Shown one piece after another: positions 27,347-36,665 of a DNA stretch of 64,000 nucleotides. The translations under genes and the position numbers were made by a program. Under the pieces are notes generated by a model that worked only from the letters and a program-made list of their open reading frames with translations, searched no databases and was not told where the DNA came from. Every line of letters begins with the position of its first letter. Position 1 is the stretch's first letter. The stretch lies in contig NZ_CAKLBU010000022.1 in NCBI RefSeq assembly GCF_920984735.1, positions 1 through 64,000 on the forward strand, given 5' to 3'. The DNA is from Pedobacter sp. Leaf250. GTDB taxonomy: Bacteria; Bacteroidota; Bacteroidia; Sphingobacteriales; Sphingobacteriaceae.

Positions 27347-28327
27347 ATGAAACCATTTAAATTTATTTCAGCGACTAATCCTGGTGAGGCTATCGATATG
27401 CTCAGTAATAATGCTGAAGCTGCTTTTTTGGGTGGAGGAACGAACATCCTTGATTTAATGAAAGAGCATGTTGCTCTCCCAAATGAGATTATAGATATTG
27501 GTAACCTTAAACTACAAGAAATTAAAGCAACAGCTACTGGGTTTTCACTTGGCGCTCTGGCCAAAAATACAGAAACTGCAAACCACTCTCTAATCCGTTC
27601 AAACTTGCCAATGTTAAGTAAAGCGATATTGGCAGGGGCTTCCGCACAAATCAGAAACATGGCCACTAATGGTGGAAATTTATTACAAAGAACGCGTTGC
27701 AGTTACTTTTACGATATATCTATGCCATGCAATAAAAGAATGCCCGGAAGCGGCTGTTCTGCACTGGAAGGTTTCAACAGGATGCATGCTATTTTTGGAT
27801 GGACTGAAAATTGTGTTGCCGTTTACCCTTCCGATATGGCAGTTGCTTTATCGGCTTTGAATGCAACAGTAAAAGTGCAAAATAACAATGCAGAGCGATA
27901 CATACCATTTAAAGATTTCCATCTCCTTCCAGGCAATCACCCTGAAAAAGACAATAGCCTCACGCATAGCGAATTGGTTACTGCTATAGAAATTCCCAAA
28001 AATAATTTTGCCGCAAACTCAGCATACGTTAAGGTAAGAGATCGCAGTTCTTATGCGTTTGCACTGGTTTCTGTTGCTGCAGGCCTCAATCTGAAAGGAA
28101 ATGTTATTCAATTTGCCAATATCGCCATGGGTGGTGTTGCGCACAAACCATGGAGGGCGCTAAAAGCAGAACAATTTTTAAAGGGTAAACCAGCCACGAC
28201 AGCAAATTTCTTAAAAGCCGCAGAAGCAGAAATGGTGGCTGCGAAAGCTTTATCACATAATAAGTTCAAAATAGAAATGGGTAGAAAAACTTTGGTTAAC
28301 GCTCTTGAGCTGGCACTAAAAGGATAA
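27347..28327 (+). CDS. paoB: PaoB-like FAD subunit with extra 4Fe-4S site
   Basis: 326 residues. A vanillyl-alcohol-oxidase-type FAD domain with AAFLGGGTNILDLMKE (about 25-40) and NMATNGGNLLQRTRC (about 104-118). Cys118, Cys128, Cys137 and Cys156 (RCSYFYD, PCNKR, GSGCSALEG, ENCVAVYPSD) match the four cysteines that hold the additional [4Fe-4S] cluster of E. coli PaoB, separating it from ordinary xanthine dehydrogenase FAD subunits. It has no leader of its own and would be carried out with PaoA. Confidence 0.9.
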   Translation: MKPFKFISATNPGEAIDMLSNNAEAAFLGGGTNILDLMKEHVALPNEIIDIGNLKLQEIKATATGFSLGALAKNTETANHSLIRSNLPMLSKAILAGASAQIRNMATNGGNLLQRTRCSYFYDISMPCNKRMPGSGCSALEGFNRMHAIFGWTENCVAVYPSDMAVALSALNATVKVQNNNAERYIPFKDFHLLPGNHPEKDNSLTHSELVTAIEIPKNNFAANSAYVKVRDRSSYAFALVSVAAGLNLKGNVIQFANIAMGGVAHKPWRALKAEQFLKGKPATTANFLKAAEAEMVAAKALSHNKFKIEMGRKTLVNALELALKG

Positions 28328-28343
28328 CCGTTAATCATTAAAT

Positions 28344-30470
28344 ATGGAAGACAGCAAAAAAAGCATCGGCAAAGGAATAGACCGCATTGACGGAATCTTG
28401 AAGATTACGGGTAAAGCAACTTACGCCACTGATTATCCTGCAAAAAACATGGCTTATGCGGTATTGTTCAAAAGCACCATTGCTGCTGGTCAAATCAAAA
28501 GTATAAATAGTACTGAAGCAGAGCGGTATCCAGGAATATTGAAAATTATTACACATGAAAATGCACCCAAACTTAATACAAAGGGAGGCTTAAGAGGTGG
28601 CGCACTATTACAGGGGCCAGAAATTACCTTTCACGGACAACATATTGGAATAGTGGTGGCAGAAACCTTTGAACAGGCAACCGCTGCTGCCCATCTGATT
28701 AAAATAGAATACAATCAAAAAGAAGAGAAGATAGATTTTGAGAAACTTGCCCAAACACCAATCATGCCTAAGGGTAAAGAGTTGGCGGATTTGGTTCGTG
28801 GTGCAGGAAAATTGGCAATGGAAACTGCCGAGGTTAAGGTGGAAGAGCTATATGAAACACCCATTGAACACCACCATCCTATGGAGCCGCATTCAACCAT
28901 GGCTGTTTGGGAAGGAGATAAACTAATTTTATATAATGGCTCACAAATTATAAACGGTGCCCAAACCGCAGCTGCAGCTACTTTAAATATGAAGCCCGAA
29001 CAGGTAAGAATTATTTCTCCATTTATTGGTGGCGGATTTGGTTCCAAAGGCGGGCAATGGGCCAATCTTGTTCTCACTGCTGTAGCGGCTAAAATGGTTG
29101 GCAGGCCCGTAAAATTAGCCCTTACCAGGCAGCAGATGTTTAATTCTGTAGGCATGAGACAAAGAAACATGCAAAAATTAAGTATAGGTGCAACAAAAGA
29201 AGGTAAGCTAATTGCCTTGGCGCATGAAACGATCTCACATACGGCTGTAGATGATGAATATATTGAGCCTTGTGGCGATTGTACAAAAATAATGTACGAG
29301 GTTCCCAATAGCTTGATCAGTTATCGCGTTGTTCCGATGAACCTCATTTTACCTACCTATACTCGTGGTCCAGGAAAATCAACTGGAAGTTTTGCGCTGG
29401 AATCTGCAATGGATGAACTGGCTTACAAATTAAATATGGATCCAATTGAATTGAGGATAAAAAATGAGCCGTCAAAAGATCCTTCTAATGGAAAACCCTG
29501 GTCATCGAGAACCACAGTGAAATGTTTAAAGGAAGGAGCAAAAGCATTTGGATGGGAAAAACGAAAATCAAAACCAGGCACAAATAAAATAGGTGATGAT
29601 TTAGTAGGTTATGGCGTAGCCTGTGGTACATACCCGGCGAGACAAAGAGACAGTTCGGCAATAATAAAACTTAGCCTGAGAAACAAGTTGGTATATGCGA
29701 CCGTCGAAATTGCAGCATCAGACTTAGGTACTGGAACAAATACAATATTAGCACAAACTGCTGCCGATGGACTTGGACTTCCTATTGCGCAAATTAATGT
29801 TAAACTGGGCGATTCTGAGCTTCCTCCTGCTGCAGGTTCTGTTGGATCTGTTGGCGCTTCAAGTTTTGCGAATGCTGTTAACGATGCATGCATTAAAATT
29901 ACAGATGAATTACTGGCAAAATCGGGAAAACAATTTTTTGTAAGACCAACAGCAGCACAGCTTATGGTTTCAGAAAGCATAACCGATTTTCAAACCCGTT
30001 CCGATTCTAAAGCACCAGCTGAAGCGGAAAAATATTCGGCACATAGTTTTAATGCAAATTTCGCTGAAGTAAGGATAAACAGCATTACCGGAATGATTAA
30101 AGTAACACGATTTTTAGCTGTAACCGGAGCCGGAAAAATCTTAAATCCTAAAACAGCCCGATCTCAGATTATTGGTGGCAATGTATGGGGAATTGGTATG
30201 GCCTTAACAGAAGAATCAATCATCGACCCAAGATATGGTAATTTTGCTACGCGATCTTTTGCTGATTACCATGTTCCAACAAACCTGGATATTGGCAGAT
30301 TGGATGCGATGTTTATCAATGAGAAAGATTTAATTCCAAATAAAATGGGCGTTAAGGGAATTGGTGAAGTAGGTATCGTTGGCGTAGCTGCCGCGGTAGC
30401 TAATGCAGTATTTAATGCGACTGGAAAAAGAGTAAGATCGCTACCAATCACGCCAGATAAACTGCTTTAA
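28344..30470 (+). CDS. paoC: PaoC-like molybdopterin catalytic subunit
   Basis: 708 residues, close to the usual ~730. The aldehyde oxidase/xanthine dehydrogenase hammerhead domain starts near 15 (GIDRIDGILKITGKATYATDY). Molybdenum cofactor contacts include IGGGFGSKGGQW (about 229-240) and AAGSVGSVGASSF. The catalytic base is Glu675 in GVKGIGEVGIVG. It oxidises aldehydes, probably aromatic ones as in E. coli, in the periplasm. No xdhC/paoD-like maturation gene follows, unlike the E. coli operon. It is 16 bases after paoB. Confidence 0.9.
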   Translation: MEDSKKSIGKGIDRIDGILKITGKATYATDYPAKNMAYAVLFKSTIAAGQIKSINSTEAERYPGILKIITHENAPKLNTKGGLRGGALLQGPEITFHGQHIGIVVAETFEQATAAAHLIKIEYNQKEEKIDFEKLAQTPIMPKGKELADLVRGAGKLAMETAEVKVEELYETPIEHHHPMEPHSTMAVWEGDKLILYNGSQIINGAQTAAAATLNMKPEQVRIISPFIGGGFGSKGGQWANLVLTAVAAKMVGRPVKLALTRQQMFNSVGMRQRNMQKLSIGATKEGKLIALAHETISHTAVDDEYIEPCGDCTKIMYEVPNSLISYRVVPMNLILPTYTRGPGKSTGSFALESAMDELAYKLNMDPIELRIKNEPSKDPSNGKPWSSRTTVKCLKEGAKAFGWEKRKSKPGTNKIGDDLVGYGVACGTYPARQRDSSAIIKLSLRNKLVYATVEIAASDLGTGTNTILAQTAADGLGLPIAQINVKLGDSELPPAAGSVGSVGASSFANAVNDACIKITDELLAKSGKQFFVRPTAAQLMVSESITDFQTRSDSKAPAEAEKYSAHSFNANFAEVRINSITGMIKVTRFLAVTGAGKILNPKTARSQIIGGNVWGIGMALTEESIIDPRYGNFATRSFADYHVPTNLDIGRLDAMFINEKDLIPNKMGVKGIGEVGIVGVAAAVANAVFNATGKRVRSLPITPDKLL

Positions 30471-30699
30471 ATTCCGCTGGAGATTAGAAACGAAAGGTTT
30501 TAATAAGTCAATAAACTTAAGTGTTTGTAGGGTTGATAAAACCTTTTCTGGCAAAATTCAACTTTGGAACCCATCAATAGTTAAATTATTTTAATGGCTA
30601 AGGATAAACATATCGCTCAGAATGGCTGCAATTCTCTTCAAACCCTTTATCTCCTTCTTGCTTTACCACATTGCCAGAAGCGCTCGTTCTAACTATAAA
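30471..30699. other. spacer after paoC
   Basis: No gene supported. No strong hairpin follows paoC. A 32-codon frame at 30593 has no recognisable features. The spacer continues beyond the small frame at 30700-30816 to the dehydrogenase at 31048; 30817-31047 is AT-rich with nothing I can identify. Confidence 0.4.
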
Positions 30700-30816
30700 A
30701 TGCAGAAAGATAAAAAATTGAAAGCCAATTTGTTGGTAATAGCATTAGTTTTTATTATTGGATCAGGATTATTGATATACATGCAATTACTTTTAGTAAG
30801 TACTGTGCTTAGATGA
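30700..30816 (+). CDS. possible small single-pass membrane protein
   Basis: 38 residues: a lysine-rich start (MQKDKKLKAN) followed by one hydrophobic helix (LLVIALVFIIGSGLLIYMQL). The frame extends upstream to 30622, but that part looks less protein-like. No family is recognised. The only support is composition and topology, so it could be a chance frame. Confidence 0.3.
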   Translation: MQKDKKLKANLLVIALVFIIGSGLLIYMQLLLVSTVLR

Positions 30817-31047
30817 AAATATTCAAACTGATAAAAAAATACAGTCCATCAGCATTCACTTATATAGAAAACCTTTTTCTTTTATTGAGTGAACTATAGT
30901 TATGTCCCCCTACCAGGTAATCTCCCCTACCATCTTGTTTTCAAGGTTTTAAAATTGAATAAAAGCAAATCCAAAGTTTCCTCATTATTCTCATGAGTAG
31001 TATCTAGGTTAAAACCTTTATCAATTTCCTAATGTTAAAATTCTACT

Positions 31048-32139
31048 ATGGAAAAGATAAAAACATTGGCCTATGGAGCATCAGGCGCTCTCATCGGTGG
31101 TAAAACCCTCGAAAAAATAGAAATTCAAAGAAATGAACCAAAAGAAGATGAAATTTTAATTGATGTACTATACTGTGGTGTATGTCATTCAGATCTACAC
31201 CAAGTGAATAATGATTGGAAAAATACAATATATCCCTGTGTTCCTGGTCACGAAATTATTGGAAAAGTAGTTTCAACGGGTGCCTCAGTAACGAAATTTA
31301 AAACAGGTGATGTAGTTGGTGTAGGCTGCATGATCGATTCTTGTAAAACCTGTTCAGCTTGCCTGGATGATGAAGAACAATTTTGCGAGGGACCTCACGG
31401 CCAAACCATGACCTACAATGGTTATTGGAAACCTGACGAAACAGGATTTAACACGTACGGTGGTTATGCCACAAATATTATCGCTCAGGAAAAGTTTGTA
31501 ATGCGCATTCCTGAAAATTTAGAAATCAGCGCAGTCGCCCCAATATTGTGTGCCGGTGTCACTACTTATACTCCACTAAAAAACTTTGGGGTAAAAGCCG
31601 GGCATCAAGTTGGCATAATTGGTATTGGCGGTTTAGGGCATGTTGCTGTAAAAATTGCTAAGGCAATGGGTGCTACCGTAACTGCCATTACAAGTAAAGA
31701 AGATAAAAGAACAGCGGCGATTGAAATTGGCGCAGATGCTGTGATCATATCAGAAAATAAGGATGAGATGGAGGCAAATGCGATGAAATTCGACTTCCTG
31801 CTTTGTACAATTCCCTATTCATTTGATGTGAATGATTACATCCCCTTATTACGCAGGCATGGTGCTTTAGTCACCGTTGGTCTTTTAGGCCCTTACAAAT
31901 CAGCCACAAATAATATGGAGCTCGCAAAAACTTCTTCAACGGTTGGAGCATCACTAATAGGCGGAACAGCCATCACTCAAGAAGTGCTTGATTTTTGCGC
32001 ACAGCATCAAATTCTACCAGAAGTAGAAATGATAAATATAGATCAGATCAATAAAGCCTTTGACAAACTTAAAGATGAAGAAGTGCGCTTCAGATATGTA
32101 ATTGATATGGCAAGTCTGAAAAATGAAGCTAAAAATTAG
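31048..32139 (+). CDS. zinc-dependent NAD(P) alcohol dehydrogenase (YahK/CAD type)
   Basis: 363 residues. Medium-chain dehydrogenase with catalytic zinc ligands in YCGVCHSDLH (about 47-56) and GHEIIG, four structural zinc cysteines in CKTCSACLDDEEQFC (about 109-123), and a Rossmann fold with GIGGLGHVAVKIAKAMGA (about 193-210). The sequence style matches cinnamyl-alcohol and YahK-like aldehyde reductases that use NADPH. It lies between an aldehyde oxidase operon and an SDR gene, so the three may detoxify aldehydes. The SDR begins 22 bases later, probably on the same transcript. Confidence 0.88.
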   Translation: MEKIKTLAYGASGALIGGKTLEKIEIQRNEPKEDEILIDVLYCGVCHSDLHQVNNDWKNTIYPCVPGHEIIGKVVSTGASVTKFKTGDVVGVGCMIDSCKTCSACLDDEEQFCEGPHGQTMTYNGYWKPDETGFNTYGGYATNIIAQEKFVMRIPENLEISAVAPILCAGVTTYTPLKNFGVKAGHQVGIIGIGGLGHVAVKIAKAMGATVTAITSKEDKRTAAIEIGADAVIISENKDEMEANAMKFDFLLCTIPYSFDVNDYIPLLRRHGALVTVGLLGPYKSATNNMELAKTSSTVGASLIGGTAITQEVLDFCAQHQILPEVEMINIDQINKAFDKLKDEEVRFRYVIDMASLKNEAKN

Positions 32140-32161
32140 TTAACCTAAAAAAATCAGAACG

Positions 32162-33163
32162 ATGAAAAAAGATCATATCACTAGACGCCAGGCAGTTTCA
32201 GGTCTTGGCTTAGGCCTCGCAGGACTTGCCGTTTCTCCTGCTTTTGGTGCTGAGCATTCAACTGCACACAGCCATCTACCAGCCGAACTTCAAGATCCAA
32301 CTACAAAATATCCCAGACCTCCTTTTAAAGCGCAGCAACAGCCGTTTCCAGGTTTAGCCAGTAAAATGGATCCCCGGCCCGACCATGGGGAGTCAAGCTA
32401 TAAAGGTTCTGGCAGATTGGCTGGAAGAAAAGCCTTAATTACTGGAGGTGATTCGGGCATGGGCCGTGCAGCGGCGATCGCTTTTGCCCGAGAAGGTGCA
32501 GACGTAGTAATCAATTACCTGCCTGCTGAAGAAGAAGATGCGAAAGAGGTGATCGATTTAATTACCAAGGCCGGTAGAAAAGGATACGCCATTCCGGGAG
32601 ATCTTCGCGAGGAATCGTTTTGCAAGCGTTTGGTAGACGATAGTGTTAAACGTTTGGGCGGTCTGGATATCGTGGTGAGCAATGCTGCCCGCCAGCAAAC
32701 AAAACCATCTATTTTAGATATTAGCACTGAAGATTTCGATGCCACCATAAAAACTAACATCTACGGTCCTTTCTGGTTATTAAAAGCGTCAATTCCGCAC
32801 CTGAAACCAGGATCAAGTATTATCATTACCACATCGGAACAAGCCAACGACCCATCTCCCGAACTTTTTGATTATGCGCAAACCAAAGCAGCAAATACAA
32901 GTACGGTTCGCTCACTTGCGAAATTCCTTACGCCCAAGGGCGTTCGGGTAAATGGTGTTGCCCCTGGCCCGATTTGGACGCCTTTACAAGTTGGCGGTGG
33001 CGCAACTAATGAAAAACTAACAGAATTTGGTAAGGCTACCCCAATGGGCAGACCAGGGCAACCTGCCGAACTAGCTTCTATATATGTACAATTAGCAGAT
33101 AATAGTGCAAGTTATTCTACAGGACAAATCTACGGAGCAATGGGTGGCGGTGGACAGCCGTAA
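32162..33163 (+). CDS. SDR-family oxidoreductase with Tat leader
   Basis: 333 residues. The leader has a twin-arginine motif (ITRRQAVSGLGLGLAGLAVSPAFGA, Arg8-Arg9) ahead of a YghA/GSP39-like short-chain dehydrogenase. Cofactor motif TGGDSGMGRAAA, catalytic Ser in IITTSEQA, and Tyr/Lys in DYAQTKAANTS are all intact. The family reduces or oxidises small carbonyl compounds with NAD(P). Export by Tat would require the cofactor to be bound before transport. It ends at a strong terminator, closing the dehydrogenase operon. Confidence 0.85.
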   Translation: MKKDHITRRQAVSGLGLGLAGLAVSPAFGAEHSTAHSHLPAELQDPTTKYPRPPFKAQQQPFPGLASKMDPRPDHGESSYKGSGRLAGRKALITGGDSGMGRAAAIAFAREGADVVINYLPAEEEDAKEVIDLITKAGRKGYAIPGDLREESFCKRLVDDSVKRLGGLDIVVSNAARQQTKPSILDISTEDFDATIKTNIYGPFWLLKASIPHLKPGSSIIITTSEQANDPSPELFDYAQTKAANTSTVRSLAKFLTPKGVRVNGVAPGPIWTPLQVGGGATNEKLTEFGKATPMGRPGQPAELASIYVQLADNSASYSTGQIYGAMGGGGQP

Positions 33164-33204
33164 TTTTCAAAATAAAAATTTAGTTTATTAACCTGAATTG
33201 GAAT

Positions 33205-33242
33205 AAAAAATAGATATGCTGAAAATGCATATCTATTTTTTT
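33205..33242 (+). terminator. intrinsic terminator after the SDR gene
   Basis: AAAAAATAGATATGC and GCATATCTATTTTTT form a perfect 15-base stem around TGAAAAT, followed by more T. Confidence 0.9.
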
Positions 33243-34058
33243 GCTGTTATTTATCAATGTAAAAGTCATGGTGCTCATTTTTAATAGCCTATCCATCAAA
33301 AACCTTTCATATTGAATAAAACCTATGCCTCATTAGTTATGAAAAGATTCTTTAGTCTAAGCCCATGAAAAAGATTTTCAGTAACAAAACGCTTTTTTAA
33401 CTTCTTTGTGTGAAGAAGGTGTTTTAGTATTAGAGCTTTGATAAAGACGATAATTACGATCGCCACCCCATTGGGGTTCCATTGCATGCCTAAGGCATGA
33501 TGATTGCATTTTAAGGCATATTAAAATTTCACCAAAAATTTTGAGTAAAGTACGCTTACTAGGTCATCGATAAAGTGATAGAAAAAATCCCTAGTTTGAA
33601 GATGATATAACTCTAGTGTTTTAAGATCCCCGCCTTCGCGAGGATGACGATAACCGATTGGGTTTCTGCGTCTCGCTACCCGGCCTAGCGAATTTTGGAA
33701 GCAGAAAGAAGTGGAAAATAATCAGAAAAATTCAAACACAATTTACCAGGATAATTGTAGCTTGAAGAAAAAGCGTTTGGGCTGGCCTCAAATTAACGCT
33801 AGAAGTTTTCCGCTAGCTTCATGCAACAAAAGAGCCAAGCTTCGTTCATTTGTTTCATTTCTATCAAAAGAAAAAAAAGAGGCCGACGCTCGTGAGGTAA
33901 AAAAAAAATTAAATAAGTTGTGACATTGCCCCTTGATTCTACTGCCATGATTTGCCCTACACAACAGCAAGCTTATTTCAACTTTTCAACTGTAGCTGAC
34001 CCCATTGATTATAGAGGTTTTAATCATCATTAGATCCCCACTTAAATAAAAAGATCAC
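33243..34058. other. repeat-rich noncoding region
   Basis: About 800 bases without a supported gene. It contains CCCCGCCTTCGCGAGGATGACG-like DNA near 33630-33650 of a kind I have seen scattered in many genomes, and a copy of an AAAAGAAA-dyad element at 33849-33876. A 70-codon frame at 33711 translates this repeat DNA and has no family resemblance. Confidence 0.55.
33849..33876. repeat. TTTGTTTC...TATCAAAAGAAA repeat, copy 1
   Basis: Shares TTTGTTTC and TATCAAAAGAAAAAA, with a spacer of 5 instead of 6 bases, with the copy at 61900-61928. GCCGAC follows here and precedes there. Confidence 0.5.
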
Positions 34059-34066
34059 TACTTTTG
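34059..34066 (+). promoter_or_regulatory. -7 element (TACTTTTG) for the MFS gene
   Basis: TACTTTTG followed by C, the same word as upstream of tgt. It lies 17 bases before the ATG at 34083. No clear -33 TTG. Confidence 0.4.
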
Positions 34067-34082
34067 CGCACCAGATAAACTC

Positions 34083-35300
34083 ATGTTCAAGCTCATATTT
34101 GATACCTATAAAACGTCTTTCAGAGGTCTAAGTCGCGAAACCTGGTTGTTAAGCATTGTGATGATGTTTAATCGATGTGGAAGTATGGCCGTTCCTTTTA
34201 TGGGCTTATACGTAACGCAAAGTTTGCACCGTTCGGAAATGGATGCTGGATTAATTATTACTTTGTTCGGTGTGGGCTCAATTTTAGGTTCGGCAACCGG
34301 CGGTAAATTAACAGATATGATTGGGTTTCGCCCCGTGCAAATCCTGTCATCTATTATTGGAGGATTGCTGTTTATCCTGTTTTCTACCATTACCCATTTT
34401 TCTACCTTGTGTATTTTGGCTGTGGTCATCAGTTTTTTTTCAGAAGCCTTTCGCCCTGCCAACTTTACCGCAGTTGCACATTACGCCACTGAAGGCACCA
34501 TTACGAGGTCGTATTCCTTAAACAGACTGGCGGTAAACATTGGCTGGTCGGTAGGAATAAGTTTGGCAGGTATTATTGCCTCCATCAATTACAAACTATT
34601 GTTTATTGTAGAAGGAGGAGTGAGCATTATTGTTGGGTTACTCATCTTGTCGTTTCTTCCACAGGTAAAGGGTTTTATTAAAAAAGCGAAAGAAAATGCA
34701 TTAAATATGGTCATTACAAAGCCTTGGCGGGATATATTTTACGTAAAATTCATTCTACTCACCACCGTTTTTATCACTTGTGCTTTCTTAATGTTTAGGG
34801 TGGTTCCGGTATTTTTTAAAGAGCAGTGGCATATTGATGAATTTGCTATCGGGATAATTATAGGCATTAATGGGGCGGTAATTGCACTCTTTGAAATGAT
34901 TATGATTAATAAAATTGAAGCCAAAAGGCCTCCAATGTTTTTCATTATCATTGGTGCAATTTTCTTTGCGGTCTCTTACCTGATGTTAAGCGCACTAATA
35001 GGATTACATATTGTTGGAGCAGTAATTGTGATTATTATTTTTACGGGTGGCGAAATGTTTTCTTTGCCTTTTATCAACACCATTGTAATCAGCAGAAGTA
35101 ACGAGCACAACAGAGGTTTATATGCTGCCGGCTACACGCTTAGCTGGTCTTGCGCACAGGTTATTGGCCCATTGTTCGGGTTTTATATCGCCAAAAATTT
35201 AAGTTACAACTGGCTTTGGTTTGGACTCGCCTGCATGTTGTTATTATGTGCCTGGGGATTTAGCAGACTGGAAAAAGCAAGTGTTAAAAGTGGAATTTAA
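34083..35300 (+). CDS. MFS transporter, DHA1-like
   Basis: 405 residues with about 12 transmembrane helices. The loop 2-3 motif is GGKLTDMIGFRPVQILSSIIGG (about 74-95), and helix 5 has RLAVNIGWSVGISLAGI. The layout fits drug-type proton antiporters such as the MdtH/YceL group. The substrate is unknown. It is monocistronic between repeat-rich DNA and a terminator. Confidence 0.8.
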   Translation: MFKLIFDTYKTSFRGLSRETWLLSIVMMFNRCGSMAVPFMGLYVTQSLHRSEMDAGLIITLFGVGSILGSATGGKLTDMIGFRPVQILSSIIGGLLFILFSTITHFSTLCILAVVISFFSEAFRPANFTAVAHYATEGTITRSYSLNRLAVNIGWSVGISLAGIIASINYKLLFIVEGGVSIIVGLLILSFLPQVKGFIKKAKENALNMVITKPWRDIFYVKFILLTTVFITCAFLMFRVVPVFFKEQWHIDEFAIGIIIGINGAVIALFEMIMINKIEAKRPPMFFIIIGAIFFAVSYLMLSALIGLHIVGAVIVIIIFTGGEMFSLPFINTIVISRSNEHNRGLYAAGYTLSWSCAQVIGPLFGFYIAKNLSYNWLWFGLACMLLLCAWGFSRLEKASVKSGI

Positions 35301-35313
35301 ATATGGGATGTTA

Positions 35314-35357
35314 AAAGTTCAAATTGGAAAGATGTATACCCCTCCAATTTGAACTTT
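35314..35357. terminator. hairpin after the MFS gene
   Basis: AAAGTTCAAATTGGA and TCCAATTTGAACTTT form a perfect 15-base stem with a 14-base loop. The T run after it is short. It also fits the purine-to-pyrimidine spacer pattern. Confidence 0.7.
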
Positions 35358-35461
35358 CTACTATAATTTATAATGGGTTATGCCCTTCAAAATGATAATC
35401 GCTGTAAACAGCTAATTGTAAATCAGCAGCCATAATCATACTTATAACTGCCATTAGAGAG

Positions 35462-36442
35462 CTACTTAACCTTCTGCGCTTTCACTCCCTCATTCGTAAT
35501 TTTTACTGGAAGAATTTTTCCATCAGCATCAAATTTCATTTCATCTATACAGGTAACACGATGATTACCATCAGTTTCGCTCAATGGGCGGCGGTGATAA
35601 ACAATATGGTAAGTACCTTTTTTCTCGTTGATAAACAAAGAGTGATGTCCGGCTCCTCTTGCTACTTCAGGATCTTGCTTTAAAATTTTATCTACCCTTT
35701 TAAATGGTCCAAAAGGCGAATCTGCAATGGCATAAGCTACAGAATAATCTGGCCCTGTCCAGCCACCTTCGCTCCACATAAAGTAATATTTTCCATCCTT
35801 AATAAACATATAAGGGCCCTCCACATAATTTTCTGGCGTAATTTCTTTAAAGGTAGTTCCGTCTTCAAAAGGTATAAAACCAGTGAAATCGTTATTTAAC
35901 TTAGCAATATTACAGTGTTTCCAGCCACCATAAATCAAATAGTATTGGCCATCCTTATCCTTGAACACAAACTGATCTATGGGTTGTGCACCATTGTAAA
36001 ATTTATCAACTAAAGGCTTACCCAAATGATCCTTATAGGGTCCTTCTGGTTTATTGGCAACTGCAACACCAATTCCTCCAACCTCATTATCACTCTGAAT
36101 ATCATTGGCACCGAAAAACAGATAGTATTTTTTATCCTTTTGAACAATTGCCGGTGCCCACATGGCTTTATTAGCCCATTTTACCGCAGCCGTATCTAAA
36201 ACGCGGGGATGCTTTTTCCATTTTACCAGGTCGTCTGACGAGAAAGCATCAAGAAAAACCTGCTCTCTGTACTTTGCCGAATAGGTAGGATAAACCCAGT
36301 ATTTATTATTGAAAATTGCAGCTTCCGGATCGGCATACCAACCCTGAAAAATTGGATTTCCAGACTGCTTAATCGTTTTAGTACTTTGAGCAAAAGAAGT
36401 GATTCCAGCTAAAAGTAGAAGTGATGAGAATAAGTATTTCAT
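35462..36442 (-). CDS. secreted GH43 family glycosidase
   Basis: 326 residues with a signal peptide (MKYLFSSLLLLAGITSFAQ). Five-bladed propeller of GH43: the base Asp is in QGWYADPEAAIFNNKYWVYP (about 34-53), WAPAIVQKDKKYYLFFGAND follows at about 94-113, and the acid Glu is in ENYVEGPYMFIKDGKYYFMWS (about 204-224). The family cleaves arabinose or xylose side chains, or galactans. It is a single gene without a SusCD pair, so the polysaccharide target is not evident. A 17-base-arm hairpin lies upstream of its start. Confidence 0.85.
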   Translation of the reverse strand: MKYLFSSLLLLAGITSFAQSTKTIKQSGNPIFQGWYADPEAAIFNNKYWVYPTYSAKYREQVFLDAFSSDDLVKWKKHPRVLDTAAVKWANKAMWAPAIVQKDKKYYLFFGANDIQSDNEVGGIGVAVANKPEGPYKDHLGKPLVDKFYNGAQPIDQFVFKDKDGQYYLIYGGWKHCNIAKLNNDFTGFIPFEDGTTFKEITPENYVEGPYMFIKDGKYYFMWSEGGWTGPDYSVAYAIADSPFGPFKRVDKILKQDPEVARGAGHHSLFINEKKGTYHIVYHRRPLSETDGNHRVTCIDEMKFDADGKILPVKITNEGVKAQKVK

Positions 36443-36506
36443 GAGCGTAATTTATAAAAAAATTCGTTTGTTAGAAAATTTAGAAAAGTTGATGATTTTA
36501 ATTAAT

Positions 36507-36553
36507 AGTCATCCGATGAATATAGACGGTATGCAGATATTCATCGGATGACT
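36507..36553. promoter_or_regulatory. long perfect inverted repeat upstream of GH43
   Basis: AGTCATCCGATGAATAT (36507-36523) and ATATTCATCGGATGACT (36537-36553) are perfect 17-base arms with a 13-base loop. No T run follows on either strand. It begins 65 bases upstream of the GH43 start. It could be an operator for a dimeric regulator, an RNA hairpin in the leader, or a palindromic repeat. Confidence 0.55.
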
Positions 36554-36602
36554 ACATTACATTAAAAATACCACAGCATCTATTAAATACACTGATCAAT
36601 TT

Positions 36603-36638
36603 CCAAAAAAAAATCTCTGCTTATTAAACAGAGATTTT
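36603..36638 (-). terminator. intrinsic terminator after the M20 peptidase gene
   Basis: On the minus strand, AAAATCTCTG and CAGAGATTTT form a 10-base stem followed by a run of nine T. Confidence 0.85.
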
Positions 36639-36665
36639 AGATGTATAGCTTAAATGTTTTGCCTT

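Noticed and set aside
28715-29308. 197-codon minus-strand frame opposite paoC
   Set aside because: It lies wholly within the strongly supported paoC gene, has no family resemblance and uses an Ala/Ser-rich mixture expected from reading the complementary strand.
33711-33923. 70-codon plus-strand frame in repeat region
   Set aside because: It translates a dispersed repeat that also occurs at 61900 in an unrelated frame context.
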